The notes: generated by a model from the letters alone, not told the origin. A stretch of 17,500 nucleotides of DNA from Actinidia chinensis (GCA_009663005.1 VIGQ01000811.1:1-17500), one strand, 5' to 3'; numbered from the stretch's first letter, positions 7,630 through 16,989 are shown. Program-made: numbers and translations.

Positions 7630-8440
7630 TGGAAACAATAAAAAAGGTGTCCTTGTACAAAAATAATTTTAAACTTTTTTTAGGGGTAGTGTTCGATTTT
7701 TTTTTTTCCTATATTTCTCCATGAATAGCCTCACACTACTTGTGGTAAAAGGTTGTAAGAATGAGATGTTCTATCTAATCAACTAGTAGCATCGTTTATA
7801 AATATCATCTAAAATTACGTAAAATCGGACATTCAACTATTATCAGAAAGTCATATAAATGGTGACAAGTACCAATACTTACACAAAACACAATTTTGCA
7901 CAAATTCATTACCCAAATGGGAGAGAATGCAGTAGTCATGCCCAAAATTTGTATCTCAAATTAAAATTCTTGTGTATATAGATTAGACAGATACCTTAAT
8001 GAACGCAGTTTTTTGTATTTTGAGATGGGGCGATGATCATATACTAAAAATTCTAATATACGCATGAAGTGCGATTAATTTTAAACTGTGTGAGGTTGCG
8101 AATCTATATAATTTGTATATTAGTATGTACTAATATTCGAAAAATTATATTATAAATTTGATATTGACGATCACCTCTAGCCGCCTCACTTGGGTTTCAT
8201 CCCTACCGATTGGGATATATACATATATTCCCATAAATAAATAAGGCATGATCACCATAAGTGCCAAAGCTACTGCATGCAGATATTGACTCATTATTTT
8301 ACTCCTATCTACATATAATCTCAAAAGTAAAATAATTGGAGAAAAAATCAGCCAGCTGCAATGTAAGATTGTCTGTCATGTGAGCATGGAATGGATGAAA
8401 GAGAATTGAAAGGCAAACATTTAAGGAGACAAACTTGGGC
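7630..8440. other. AT-rich intergenic stretch, no gene seen
   Basis: Sequence of ordinary AT-rich composition with short imperfect palindromes (GGGATATATA facing ATATATTCCC near 8211-8231). There are no open frames above background and no paired TE ends. Confidence 0.55.
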
Positions 8441-8450
8441 ACTGTGATTC

Positions 8451-8552
8451 ATGGCTTTCATGAAGATCTCATTCAAAAGGTTGTGCTGGTTAGCAACAGT
8501 TTATGCCTTTTCTCATGAGGTGGCGTCAAATGTCTACAATCCATCTTGCTAA
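8451..8552 (+). CDS. Small ORF, 33 aa, possible secreted-type peptide
   Basis: The ATG at 8451 (context GATTCATGGCT) opens MAFMKISFKRLCWLATVYAF and ends NPSC-TAA at 8552. A basic start followed by a hydrophobic stretch (residues 10-20) is loosely signal-peptide-like, with two Cys in total. It has no promoter or poly(A) signal that I can tie to it and no relative that I recognise. At this length chance is likely. Confidence 0.15.
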   Translation: MAFMKISFKRLCWLATVYAFSHEVASNVYNPSC

Positions 8553-8639
8553 TATGTAAAGTGCCAGAATTTTTTTTCTTTGAATGTCTTCCGTTATTTG
8601 GTTGATCTAGCATCCTCTATGGGAAAAAATAACAACTTA

Positions 8640-9035
8640 GGCTGACACCGACTTTAGGAGATCGCCCGAGCTCCATCCGCGATGGCGAGTCCGACCGCCA
8701 TACCATGATAGCTAAGCTGAGTAGGTTTAACTCAGGTGGAGCTCGGACAGGGGCCTCGGGAGGCAGCCTCGGTAAACGTCTCGACCGAGCTCACCCCAGT
8801 GGTAACGTACACAGAAATACTCTTCTGACACGTGCAAAGGGCTAGGTCTCCCATGAGTTGATCGATTAATATCAACACGATGTAAGACAATTATTAAGTC
8901 AGGAGGCCTATTTCATTGATACAATAAACGCATTATAATAACATCGAGTATCCTATAAAAGGAAACAAACTCTCTCTTTCACGGTAATCAAAACATATTT
9001 CTTGTTAAAAATAATTCAGTAACTTCTGAATTTAA
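8640..9035 (+). mobile_element. Ty3/Gypsy-type LTR fragment
   Basis: This GC-rich block (8640-8830) then grades into a promoter-like stretch with TCCTATAAAAGG (TATAAAA at 8954-8960), a CTCTCTCTTTCACGGTAATC start-site region and TTCAGTAACTTCTGA. That order, with CACGTG upstream and CTATAAAAGG near the transcription start, is typical of plant Gypsy LTRs as I know them. A 10-bp perfect inverted repeat CCGAGCTCCA/TGGAGCTCGG (8666-8675, 8737-8746) and two GCCTCGG copies lie in the upstream part. The usual LTR 3' end is missing: the resemblance stops near 9030, where another repeat begins. No internal gag-pol is present, so this is a truncated LTR. Confidence 0.45.
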
Positions 9036-9039
9036 AGTG

Positions 9040-9265
9040 AAAAATAAATTACATATAAACAAAAACTGTAAATAAACAGAAATATGTAAACGAAAAAGAT
9101 CGAGGCAGCATCAATACTGTCTCCTTAAAAAAGAATTCGCCCCGTCACTGGTGTTCGGCGGTTGGCGTCTGTCTCCAGGATGCAACGATCTCGCTCACAG
9201 ACGTTAGCACGATTCTGTGTGCTAGGTGAACCAGAAAGCAATGTTTCTCTCTCACAAATGACTCT
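9040..9265 (-). mobile_element. LTR/leader fragment of a retrotransposon family (copy B)
   Basis: Read on the minus strand this carries the same series of blocks as 6360-6620: GAGAGAGAAACA, GCATCCTGGAGACAGA, GGGCGAATTCTTTTTTAAGG, ATTTCTGTTT and ATGTAATTTATT. Copy B is the more GC-rich and probably the less decayed. After TTAAGGAG it has ACAGTATTGATGCTGCC where copy A has a shortened version. It runs up to the truncated Gypsy-like block at about 9035, so one inserted into or rearranged next to the other. Confidence 0.45.
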
Positions 9266-9329
9266 AATACTGAATCTAAAACTCTTTGTTTAGCCAAAAA
9301 ATAACCAAAAAAACTAGCCCCAAGCCTTA

Positions 9330-9960
9330 AAACTTAAAAGAATGGTCATGGGAAGTAACCCTCCTTCCAACATCATTAGGTTGTACCCCCGTATATTGCT
9401 ATCAAATTCCGATTAGATCAGTATATACGGAGTATTACTCGATTTAATTAGATCACCCGCTAGTTGAACGATAGAAGTGGTCATCCGAATAGTTGGTCCT
9501 TAATTTAGACGGATACAGTTATCAAAAAAAAAGATGTAAACACACAAAATTAAGCCTTCATTTTTGTTATTTGTAAACATAACACCACTTTAACAAATTA
9601 ACTTGTTCATCAAGTAAAACAAAGGGTATAACGATAATATCACTTTTTAAGGTGTTACCAAACAATAAAAAAATTATATTTTGATTCTTTATACAATAGT
9701 AATATTAGATAGTAGGAGACAAGGGGTACAGTTAGGTTTTACTTTCATTTTCTTTTTAATTCTGGTGACACAATATTAGATGGTTTATTTTGTTGACACT
9801 CAACAACTGTAGATTTTCTTCATCTAAGAACTAAAGGTTAATGAAGTGAACGGTAATGTTGTCCTTTATAAGGCACAGTGCTTCATAAACACCAGCTTAA
9901 GCTTATTTTTGAGCAGCTATACACCTGTAAAATTATGTTCATCTATCTTAAGCCGTTGGC
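9330..9960. other. Intergenic stretch, no gene seen
   Basis: Facing CCGTATAT (about 9389) and ATATACGG (about 9424) make an 8-bp inverted repeat. The remainder is AT-rich with no supported feature. Confidence 0.5.
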
Positions 9961-9972
9961 CTAACGAAAGAT

Positions 9973-10176
9973 ATGCTCCCAGTAAGTGAACAATTTGACC
10001 TCGGACTAACCCAAGTCCAAGTTTTTGACTTCCAAAGTATTAGCAGTAAATTGTGGGCTATCAATGTGCTGAATCACCAACCACCAAACCGCATTCATAA
10101 GCAAAAATTAAAAATAGTAGATACAAAAGTCTTTTGTCTATTCTTAAACGTAAGCACTAAGCTCGATGACTCATAA
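9973..10176 (+). other. 67-codon ATG-started open frame, unproven
   Basis: The frame begins at a true ATG and has balanced composition (MLPVSEQFDLGLTQVQ at the start), ending TAA at 10176. It has no recognised motif, no TATA box at a suitable distance and no splice partners that I could find. The surrounding 9900-10400 sequence is less AT-rich than its flanks and may be an old gene or repeat fragment. Confidence 0.12.
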
Positions 10177-10721
10177 TTGCATTATGCTCCACCATTTTGG
10201 GCAGGCAAATGTCCAATCAAATCAGATTTTACGGCCTCATTATTGAGGATACTCTTGGTTTAGCCCAAGGAAAATCGTGCTTCATTTACATTGCCATTGC
10301 CAACAAACCTTCAAAGATCTGTATCCTGGGACTAAACCCTAGGCGGATGCACGATACTTCGTAGCTCGTTTTTTATGGTACTAGGTAATAAATCATTCAA
10401 TTTTATAGCATAAGTAAAAAATTTTAACATAATTGGTGAAACATACTTACATTTCAGATACTGAATATAGTTCGCTAAGTCTAGAAGACACGTCCATTAA
10501 CCTTTGTGGCGGTTTAAACTGTACTATACTCGAATGGTTGACCATTGAAAAAATATTTCAACTTGAGACCGATAAACGATATACTCATTTATATCTCGGT
10601 TTTGTTGTCATGTTAAAGAATTCAAATTTTGGGAAAACATCACCAGCCCAGTTTGAGATAAGGTTTTTTATTATTTTGGTATTTGTTTTGTTGCTTTAAA
10701 TTTTAATTTTTTTAATTATTT

Positions 10722-10945
10722 GTTAAAAAATTATACTTTTTGTTTTTCTTACGAGAAAATTTTAAAATTTTTTAAAATTTTTATCTAATTTAAAAAAAAC
10801 ACTAGAACAAAAAAAATATTTCTTCGCCAAAAAAATCTAAAAAATGAATTTTTTGTCTTTCGTGTTTTTTTTTAAATTGGATAAAAAAAATTATATTTTT
10901 GAACTCCTATCGTTAAGAGAAACCGAAAAGTATAAAATTTTGATC
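10722..10945. mobile_element. Foldback element with about 82-nt inverted arms
   Basis: The arm 10722-10803 pairs in reverse with 10861-10944. Both read, in order, TTATACTTTT, a TTTCTTAACGA-like block, then TTTATCYAATTTAAAAAAAA and CAC, with a central spacer of about 57 nt. Arms match imperfectly throughout, not only at the tips. This is the structure of a foldback MITE, and a transcript would form a long imperfect hairpin. The outer flank AGCGTTTGATCAAAA on the right (minus sense) resembles a MITE tip. No target duplication was identified. Confidence 0.6.
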
Positions 10946-10999
10946 AAACGCTAAAAAGTTCATTAAGACAAAATATTCAAGACTAAGATATCTAGAAAA

Positions 11000-12350
11000 A
11001 CTACAAAACTATTATCCCCAAACTGATTTAATTTCTACTGAGTTTTCCATTTTTATTGTATTATTTATTTTGATTTTTACTTTGGTTGACATTTATTAAA
11101 AAAAACGTAGAAGAGGAAAATGATCTTTTTTTTGTTAACTTTAAAAAGTATACATATATTTTTGGCCATCCCAAAATAAATAGATAAATCAACAAAATTG
11201 AACAAAAAGAATATAAATTAAAAAAAAAAACTTTATGCTTATAGAATGATTGATTATTTTTTATTTTCTCATTTTATATAGCATAATCGCCTCATATTAA
11301 TAAACTGAGTTCATTAAATGATTCAATTATGATCTAATTGTTATATACTATGGACAGCATCATATGGGAATAACGCATTTTGAAAATCATAAAATTAGAT
11401 TCCTAATCACAAATTGTAATAGGCGATAATTAAGCACTAAACGGAAAGAGTTATCTTTTCCAATGCCCACTCACATGTGACACGTTCATTCACTTCTCCA
11501 AGGAATTCACTAATAAAACGGTTTTATTTCTTTTCTTTTCTTTATTTGAAGCAAAAATGATTTATTTACGATTTTTATTACTACTTATGATTTCAATAGT
11601 CAAAATTCGTAAACCCACATGTGCGAATTTAATTTAAGGCCTCAGGAATGGTAACGAAAATAAAAAAAAATTGTAGATACTAAAACATATTCAAAACACA
11701 AGAGATTGTCAAAAGGAAAAACTACATACATAATTCTTATTTAGGGTATAGGATGTACACCCCATTAATAACTATTAATAAAAAAAATATTCTGAACTTT
11801 AAATAAACTAATAGCTAATAAAACATTTGAAAAGACCGGGTAAGGTAGTTAAACTGGTTTTTACGATCGTATTTATTTTGTATTAATTTTATTGATGTGT
11901 TATGAGAGTTTTGTTAAAATTTATTATTAAGAATCTATGATGATATTGATAAATTTATTGAATATTGATTGTTTTTTATGAATTCTTTTAATATAATACC
12001 TCTATTAAGAAATAAAAATTAATTTTATAAAAAATTGTAATTAAAATTATTTTTAATCTAGAAGTAGAGTATATCGGTTTTGAGTCACATAAAATGAAAT
12101 TCCAATACATGTATCTTTTTAAGTTACTATTTGTAATTTGTAGATAAGACTTAATAGTTGTACTAGTACTATCATTTTGTTAGGACAATCTCGAAAGATA
12201 ACGGTATGAAACAATGTTTTATCCTCCATTTTTTTTCCTCATTTGATCATCAAAATTACAACACCTTTTGATCCTCAATTTTTATTCTAAGTTTCTCCTC
12301 TCTTTTTTTTCCCAATTTAAACCTTACAAATTTCAATGTTGATATCTAAT
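11000..12350. other. Very AT-rich intergenic stretch
   Basis: This is the longest stretch in the window without any supportable feature: homopolymer-rich A/T sequence with no ORF, TE end or RNA gene that I could see. Confidence 0.6.
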
Positions 12351-12827
12351 GGACTAAACCCAAAGGGTGGTTTAAGTCATTAAAGGCAAATGTTTAAAAA
12401 TACATCTATGATACTCAAATATGCAATTATATCTCGCCTTAGTCCTCAAATTTGAATTTTTGTCCACTTCGTCCCTAAAATTTGTAAGGCTATGTTTGAA
12501 TGATAGAAAATCATGAGGTAAATAAAAATGTGATTCTCGATCTACAATTTTAACCATATAAAATATGTTGTAAAATGATTAGAATTTCTAGTTACCTGCT
12601 AAGTTTGAACTCACTATTTAATCTAAAGTTGATCAAATTTGTTGAGTTATATATTATTCGTAAAATAATTTTTACTATAAGAATTTGAAAAAACTTGACG
12701 AGACTAATTACAATACAGAATTACTTGTAATATATTCCATATTCTTACATTACATTTATGTACACCTGAATAGAATAATATACTGTTCAACAATTAAATT
12801 GACAAAAAAAATCTAATTTTGAAGATC

Positions 12828-12861
12828 AAAATGATCCGAGATGATGTTTTAGGATCATTTT
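12828..12861. repeat. Perfect 10-bp inverted repeat, 14-nt loop
   Basis: AAAATGATCC (12828-12837) and GGATCATTTT (12852-12861) pair perfectly. The surrounding sequence, with phrases such as GTCCCTAAAATTTG (from about 12471) and GGATCATTTTCGTAATT, has the look of a dispersed plant repeat, but no boundaries can be drawn. Confidence 0.6.
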
Positions 12862-12962
12862 CGTAATTACCATTATTTTCATTAACTATCAGGACAACGG
12901 GTAAACTTGCACTAATTCATCAAATTGAAAATTTTATCTAAAAAATTTAAACTTCAAAGACC

Positions 12963-12995
12963 GAGTGATCGGAGAGTATAATTTAGGGATCACTC
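12963..12995. repeat. Perfect 8-bp inverted repeat, 17-nt loop
   Basis: GAGTGATC (12963-12970) pairs with GATCACTC (12988-12995). It follows the 12828-12861 hairpin by about 100 nt and may belong to the same decayed repeat. Confidence 0.5.
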
Positions 12996-13202
12996 CCCTA
13001 ATTTTTCTCTCCTTTTCTCCCGGCTTTGCTGAACCGGCGTCCAGTTGACACAGTCCATCATGCGTTTAGGACTTGGCAATAATTGAAAATCGAAGGTGTA
13101 GAAGAGACTTTCATTATAAGAGTGGATGTTGGTGGGTGACCGGCGTTTAACCGGTAAACATGCGTTTGGCAAGACAACAAATGTCACGCTTTTAGGATTC
13201 AT
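12990..13202 (-). CDS. Doubtful 70-codon ORF beside promoter-like motifs
   Basis: The ATG at 13202 opens a 70-codon frame with balanced composition and two Cys in its first third. Upstream on the same strand are CACGTGTC (G-box/ABRE core, CACGTG at 13285-13290) and TATAAAC (13237-13231). However, the TATA-like word is only about 30 nt from the ATG, leaving essentially no leader, and the C-terminal end runs into low-complexity sequence. No homologue is recognised, so chance or a gene fragment is more likely than a functional gene. Confidence 0.15.
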   Translation of the reverse strand: MNPKSVTFVVLPNACLPVKRRSPTNIHSYNESLFYTFDFQLLPSPKRMMDCVNWTPVQQSREKRREKLGE

Positions 13203-13299
13203 TGCATAATTGAAGTCCTCATTTCATGATGTTTATACGTTTCACCACGGGGAGAGAGAAGAATAGACATGGAGTACGAGAGGACACGTGAGACAAGTA

Positions 13300-13800
13300 A
13301 TTTGATTATTATTTTGAATATTAGTTATATTTAAGATATATTTTTAAATATACATTAGATATATACAATAGTTATAGATACACATATATTTTGGGTGTGT
13401 ACAAGATAATCTATTTTTGTCTTCTACAAATAAGTGGGACCCCGTCCTAGGATTTTTAAGTGTGTCTTATACCCCCTTACTTTTGAATACGTACAATAAT
13501 TATTCATCTATATATATTAAGTAATTTTTTTACCTTTCGTCAACATTTTATTATTTTTAATTTTTCTTGACAAAAAAACGAATTTTTCCTAATTTGTAAA
13601 AAACATGCAAAAATAATATACTTTTTACGTACTTTTTTGAAGAAAACTGATTTTAATTAATTCTTTTAGTTTTTTCTTATAATATTTTATTGTTTTTTTT
13701 TAAAAAAACTGGTATTTGCTTGGTTCAGTAATCCGTATTAAGCTCTAACTATTCCCATCAATTACAGTAATATATTCCGCCTACCATCATAGAAAATCTA
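13300..13800. other. AT-rich intergenic stretch, no gene seen
   Basis: Poly-T and TA-rich runs only. I could not pair any inverted ends here. Confidence 0.55.
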
Positions 13801-13839
13801 ACAAACCTTCAAATACGCAATGATTATTACCTTTTTTGG

Positions 13840-13862
13840 CCCCCCCCCCAAAAAAAAAAAAA
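13840..13862. repeat. C10-A13 homopolymer junction
   Basis: Ten C are followed directly by thirteen A. It separates AT-rich DNA on the left from a less AT-rich island on the right. Such junctions are prone to length error in sequencing and assembly, so the exact count is unsafe. Confidence 0.85.
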
Positions 13863-14200
13863 CTTTGTCTTCCGGAATTACCACGCTTCCCTTTGTATCG
13901 GTGAAGAACTGCCAAGTTATTTCGGGGCGATTACAGGTTACTCGCCATGGAGAGCGTTTACCCAAAGTTTTCAGCGTAAAATCTACATTTAAAAGGACGA
14001 ATTAGAAGATCTCGGAGAATCTCACATCAAGATGCGTACAATGAACTCTTTTCGTTGGACACAATTCCCCCTGGCCCTAGCCCTAAGCCCAGTCCATGGT
14101 CTTAAAAAGAAGGGGGCATAATCGTACTGTACTGGCATCCAGTTGTGATTTCAGGCCAGTGTGATGGGACTTGTAATGCCTGACTAGACTTGAAGGAAAT
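13863..14200. other. Less AT-rich island, unknown repeat or gene fragment
   Basis: This island has a composition and codon-like texture unlike its flanks. The plus frame is open across GTGAAGAACTGCCAAG and CATGGAGAGCGTTTAC, but it begins in the homopolymer and ends by 14005. A later part has GGCCCTAGCCCTAAGCCC and the small palindrome ACTGGCATCCAGT. No domain, splice pair or TE terminus was identified. Confidence 0.3.
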
Positions 14201-14411
14201 AATTTGAATAACGATAAGACAATCTGAAAATTTGACTAAAATCTATTTTAAGATATAAGAAATGTTTTTTGAATTGTTAGTTTATATCTCATTATTTAAA
14301 ATTAAATTTCTTGAGTTTAATTCAATTTTTCAAATTTTTATTTGAGACATTTTATTTAAAAAAAATATCCCAATCTTCTTCTCAAAAGTGTATTCCCCAC
14401 ATAAGTGTGAT

Positions 14412-14476
14412 TTAGGGCCCCGTGTGTCACCAGCTTTTTTTTCTGGCTTTTTGGCTTAAAATAAGGGCAAAAAAAT

Positions 14477-14518
<42 letters not shown>

Positions 14519-14633
14519 TGCTTAGTTTAGGTAAACTACAACCCCAAAGCAAAAAAAATCAAAAATTCTTAACCTTTTTGATAGTCAAGCTTAAAAAAAC
14601 TTGGCTTTTAAGTCACTACCAAACGGAGCCTTA
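14412..14633. mobile_element. Tourist-like MITE with TTA target duplication
   Basis: GGGCCCCGTGTG starts at 14415 directly after TTA (14412-14414). At the other end the reverse strand reads GGCTCCGTTTGG from 14630, followed on the plus strand by TTA (14631-14633). The 216-bp body is T-rich on the left and A-rich on the right, with a central palindrome TAGTTTA-GG-TAAACTA. TTA duplication and GG-C-CCGTTTGG ends fit the PIF/Harbinger (Tourist) group. The 70-codon open frame inside it is incidental. Confidence 0.7.
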
Positions 14634-14639
14634 ATGGCC

Positions 14640-15260
14640 AAAATAACTCCAAATTATATATATTTTTTAATCCATTAGATTCATTTTTTTCATGAAAACA
14701 CAAAAAAAATTAACGACTCATTTTTTTCCTCATTTCTCCAAACTAACAACAATTTTTTTTAATTATTATATTTTTAATTTATTCTCATTGTATAGCGATG
14801 TTACTAGTTATATCTAAACAATATCAGCTACGTAATTATTTTAATACTAAATTTATCATTATCTTTATTGATAATATTTTCTTAATTTTTTATTATATAT
14901 TCTTTTGGTATTTATTCCATTGTATGGTTGGCATAGTCATATTTTTTACGATGAATCATATATTTATTTTATTTGAACTCACAAAGAGAGAACATGTGGC
15001 TCTTAATTGACCTTAATTGGTCATGGCAGGCCAAGTTATGAAATTAAATGATGCAATTAAACTAAAAATTTCAAATATATATTTTTAGTAAAAGTTAAGA
15101 TATTCAAAATGTAATTTAACCAGAATATTAATATGCGAACTGTGCTTAGTCATTTTTGAATAAGTCACGATAGTAAACTAAATTTGTAGACGAAAAAATA
15201 GGCCAAAGTAGGCAAAATGCTATACTAACTCGATGTGCATGCTCTAACTGATTGATTTTA
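14640..15260. other. AT-rich intergenic stretch
   Basis: The 70-codon open frame at 14798-15010 begins with TTA-rich codons from an ATG and encodes almost only Ile, Phe, Leu and Tyr, as expected of AT-rich noncoding DNA. Nothing else is supported. Confidence 0.5.
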
Positions 15261-15264
15261 ACAT

Positions 15265-15282
15265 ATTATTATTATTATTATT
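15265..15282. repeat. (ATT)6 microsatellite
   Basis: Six perfect ATT units in AT-rich intergenic DNA. Confidence 0.85.
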
Positions 15283-15347
15283 TTAAAATGCTTCATTTCT
15301 TATCTTTATTGTAAAAATAAAATTCTACAACAAAAAGTGAGAATAGA

Positions 15348-15459
15348 ATGGAGTGAAATTTTTAACTTTTTTAGTAATAAAAATAAAAATATTTTAATAT
15401 ATAAATTATCAATTATTTTACCATTAAAGAGGTGACAAATATACATAGTTTCACTCCAT
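15348..15459. repeat. 11-bp inverted repeat bounding about 90 bp
   Basis: ATGGAGTGAAA (15348-15358) is exactly inverted as TTTCACTCCAT (15449-15459). The bounded DNA is A/T-rich. This could be a very small MITE or the inner part of a larger one; no flanking duplication is clear. Confidence 0.45.
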
Positions 15460-15479
15460 AAAACTATGAATGCCCGAAT

Positions 15480-16520
15480 TTTGGGCTCATTTTATTTGAG
15501 ATCTAATTTGACTTAGTTGTTTTTTAAGAAGTTTAAGCTGGCTTATTTTTAATTTTTTTTATTGAATATTTTACTTTTTTTAATTAAAATTTCATTTTTT
15601 TCAATTCATCTCGATAAGAATTTGAAGATGTAAAAAATTTATTTAATTTTGAAAAACTCATAAATTGGAGAAAACCTCATTTTTACTAAACAAATTAGCT
15701 AAAGTTGTTGTTTTCCTTTCATTTTAAATAAAGAATTTAAATTTCACTCATCAAATAAAACCTGGAAAAAAAATTCGAATAATGTTTTGCTTACCTGTTG
15801 CCCAATTAAAAAATGTGAGATAAGGTAAGAACCCGAAGACAAAAAAAAATTGTCTCTCCAATCAAATTTTTATTTACTTGAATATCTCTTTCACAATTTT
15901 TATACTTTCAATACACTTTTTTAACTCCTAGACTACTCATATTCTGTATGGTTAGCATTTTTATATAGAAAATTGAAAAATTAACTTAAAATCCCGAGTT
16001 TGATCATTCATGGTAACAATTAACTATATATTTTTAATTATATAAATCAAATCTGAAAGTTTTAATCATTTAAAAATTTTATTCACCCATTATCTCCGTT
16101 CACATAGTTAATAATTTAACAAAATCAATATGTTTTTCCTCCCCCAAATGGACTGATCAAAGTCATATAGTATTTTTTTTCTATTTTTAAGCCTTACGAT
16201 TCATTATCATTTCCATATAACATAGAATCGCATACAAATTTGAATATATCTTTAATACCAATGCAATACCTACAGTCTCATATGTCATTGTTAATTAATT
16301 CGAACAAACTTTAAAAGAAGTTAGCGCTTATACGAACACTTCCATGCGTTTTGCATGGAAAAATCCCCCCAAGTTGTTCTTACTAACTTTAAATATATAA
16401 AAAATAACAAATAATTTAAATTATTATAGAATTCAAATTATAAAATTTAATTGTTATACCACCAATATAGATTTTATTTAATGTATATTGGCTCAAAAAA
16501 AGAAAAACAATCAATAAAAG
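15480..16520. other. AT-rich intergenic stretch, no gene seen
   Basis: Poly-T, poly-A and TA-rich sequence without open frames or paired ends. A short palindrome CATGCG/TGCATGG lies near 16343-16358. Confidence 0.55.
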
Positions 16521-16529
16521 TTAGACAAG

Positions 16530-16778
16530 TCAGTTTACGCGGTGGGGGCGTGCGTGGAGTTTATTTTTGGCAGAGGGTTCAGTGATACTTGGTCGTAATG
16601 AGAAAATCATTCCGGGGTGAGATGAGAGGGGAGGGCAGGTTGTCGCTGTGTGGGCCCATTGGGTCACGTGAAGGGAGCGTGAAGCACATCCGGGCTTGAT
16701 TTTAATTGGGTGGATGTGAACCGTCACTTGAGGACCGCGTTGGCCAGCCAGGGTACATTGATGCATGATCATCATCAT
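16530..16778 (-). CDS. Doubtful 82-codon ORF, window's longest with an ATG
   Basis: From the ATG at 16778 (MMMIMHQCTLAGQ) the frame runs 82 codons to a stop at 16530, in a locally GC-richer stretch. The peptide is His/Pro/Ser-rich with no recognised domain. The same DNA holds a dense set of regulatory palindromes, which fits a promoter or conserved noncoding element better than a coding exon. No splice partners are evident. Confidence 0.15.
   Translation of the reverse strand: MMMIMHQCTLAGQRGPQVTVHIHPIKIKPGCASRSLHVTQWAHTATTCPPLSSHPGMIFSLRPSITEPSAKNKLHARPHRVN
16651..16671. promoter_or_regulatory. Cluster: TGGGCCCA, CCAAT box, TCACGTGA
   Basis: Within 21 bp lie the palindrome TGGGCCCA (16651-16658, the site II/TCP-type core on both strands), ATTGG (16658-16662, an inverted CCAAT box) and the palindromic G-box TCACGTGA (16664-16671). 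An RY-type TGCATG lies 90 bp away (16762-16767). Binding by TCP, NF-Y and bZIP/bHLH proteins is the known role of these motifs; that they act here is inference. No adjacent gene start is visible within the window. Confidence 0.45.
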
Positions 16779-16858
16779 GAGGTTGCTGACGATGATGGTG
16801 ATGGAGGATGGAATGGGTAACTTACATTTTTTGGTCGCTGTAGTCTCACTTTGTTTTA

Positions 16859-16883
16859 ATAGCAACTCCAAAAGAGTTGCTAT
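16859..16883. repeat. Perfect hairpin ATAGCAACTC-CAAAA-GAGTTGCTAT
   Basis: Ten paired bases and a 5-nt loop. The following 100 nt are a pyrimidine/A-rich run lacking G (CCTCAATCCTACAATTTAGCC and onward). Hairpin plus compositionally skewed flank suggests the terminal part of a non-autonomous transposon, but no partner end is seen. Confidence 0.6.
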
Positions 16884-16989
16884 GGCCTATCCTCAATCCT
16901 ACAATTTAGCCAAGTCCAACCTCAAAAACAATTCCAACTCAACCTTATTTTTAGCTCCTTTTTAACCTCATGCACCGTGTCCACATTTA

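Noticed and set aside
8640..9300. A single intact LTR with TG...CA ends and target duplication
   Set aside because: No flanking duplication could be matched to a TG start near 8643, and the right part belongs to a different repeat on the other strand.
10433..10699. 88-codon plus-strand open frame
   Set aside because: It starts at TTG, has no domain and ends in an AT-rich hydrophobic tail. The first ATG leaves only about 29 codons.
14422..14634. 70-codon plus-strand frame
   Set aside because: It lies inside the Tourist-like MITE and encodes Phe/Lys/Leu low complexity.
16755..16800. Possible miR172-type sequence (GATGATG/GCATC words)
   Set aside because: The words come from a simple CAT/ATG repeat, and there is no full 21-nt match or precursor hairpin.
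16765..16965. 66-codon plus-strand ORF with an ATG
   Set aside because: It spans the perfect hairpin and the G-poor tract, and its start is made of ATGATCATCATCATG repeats.
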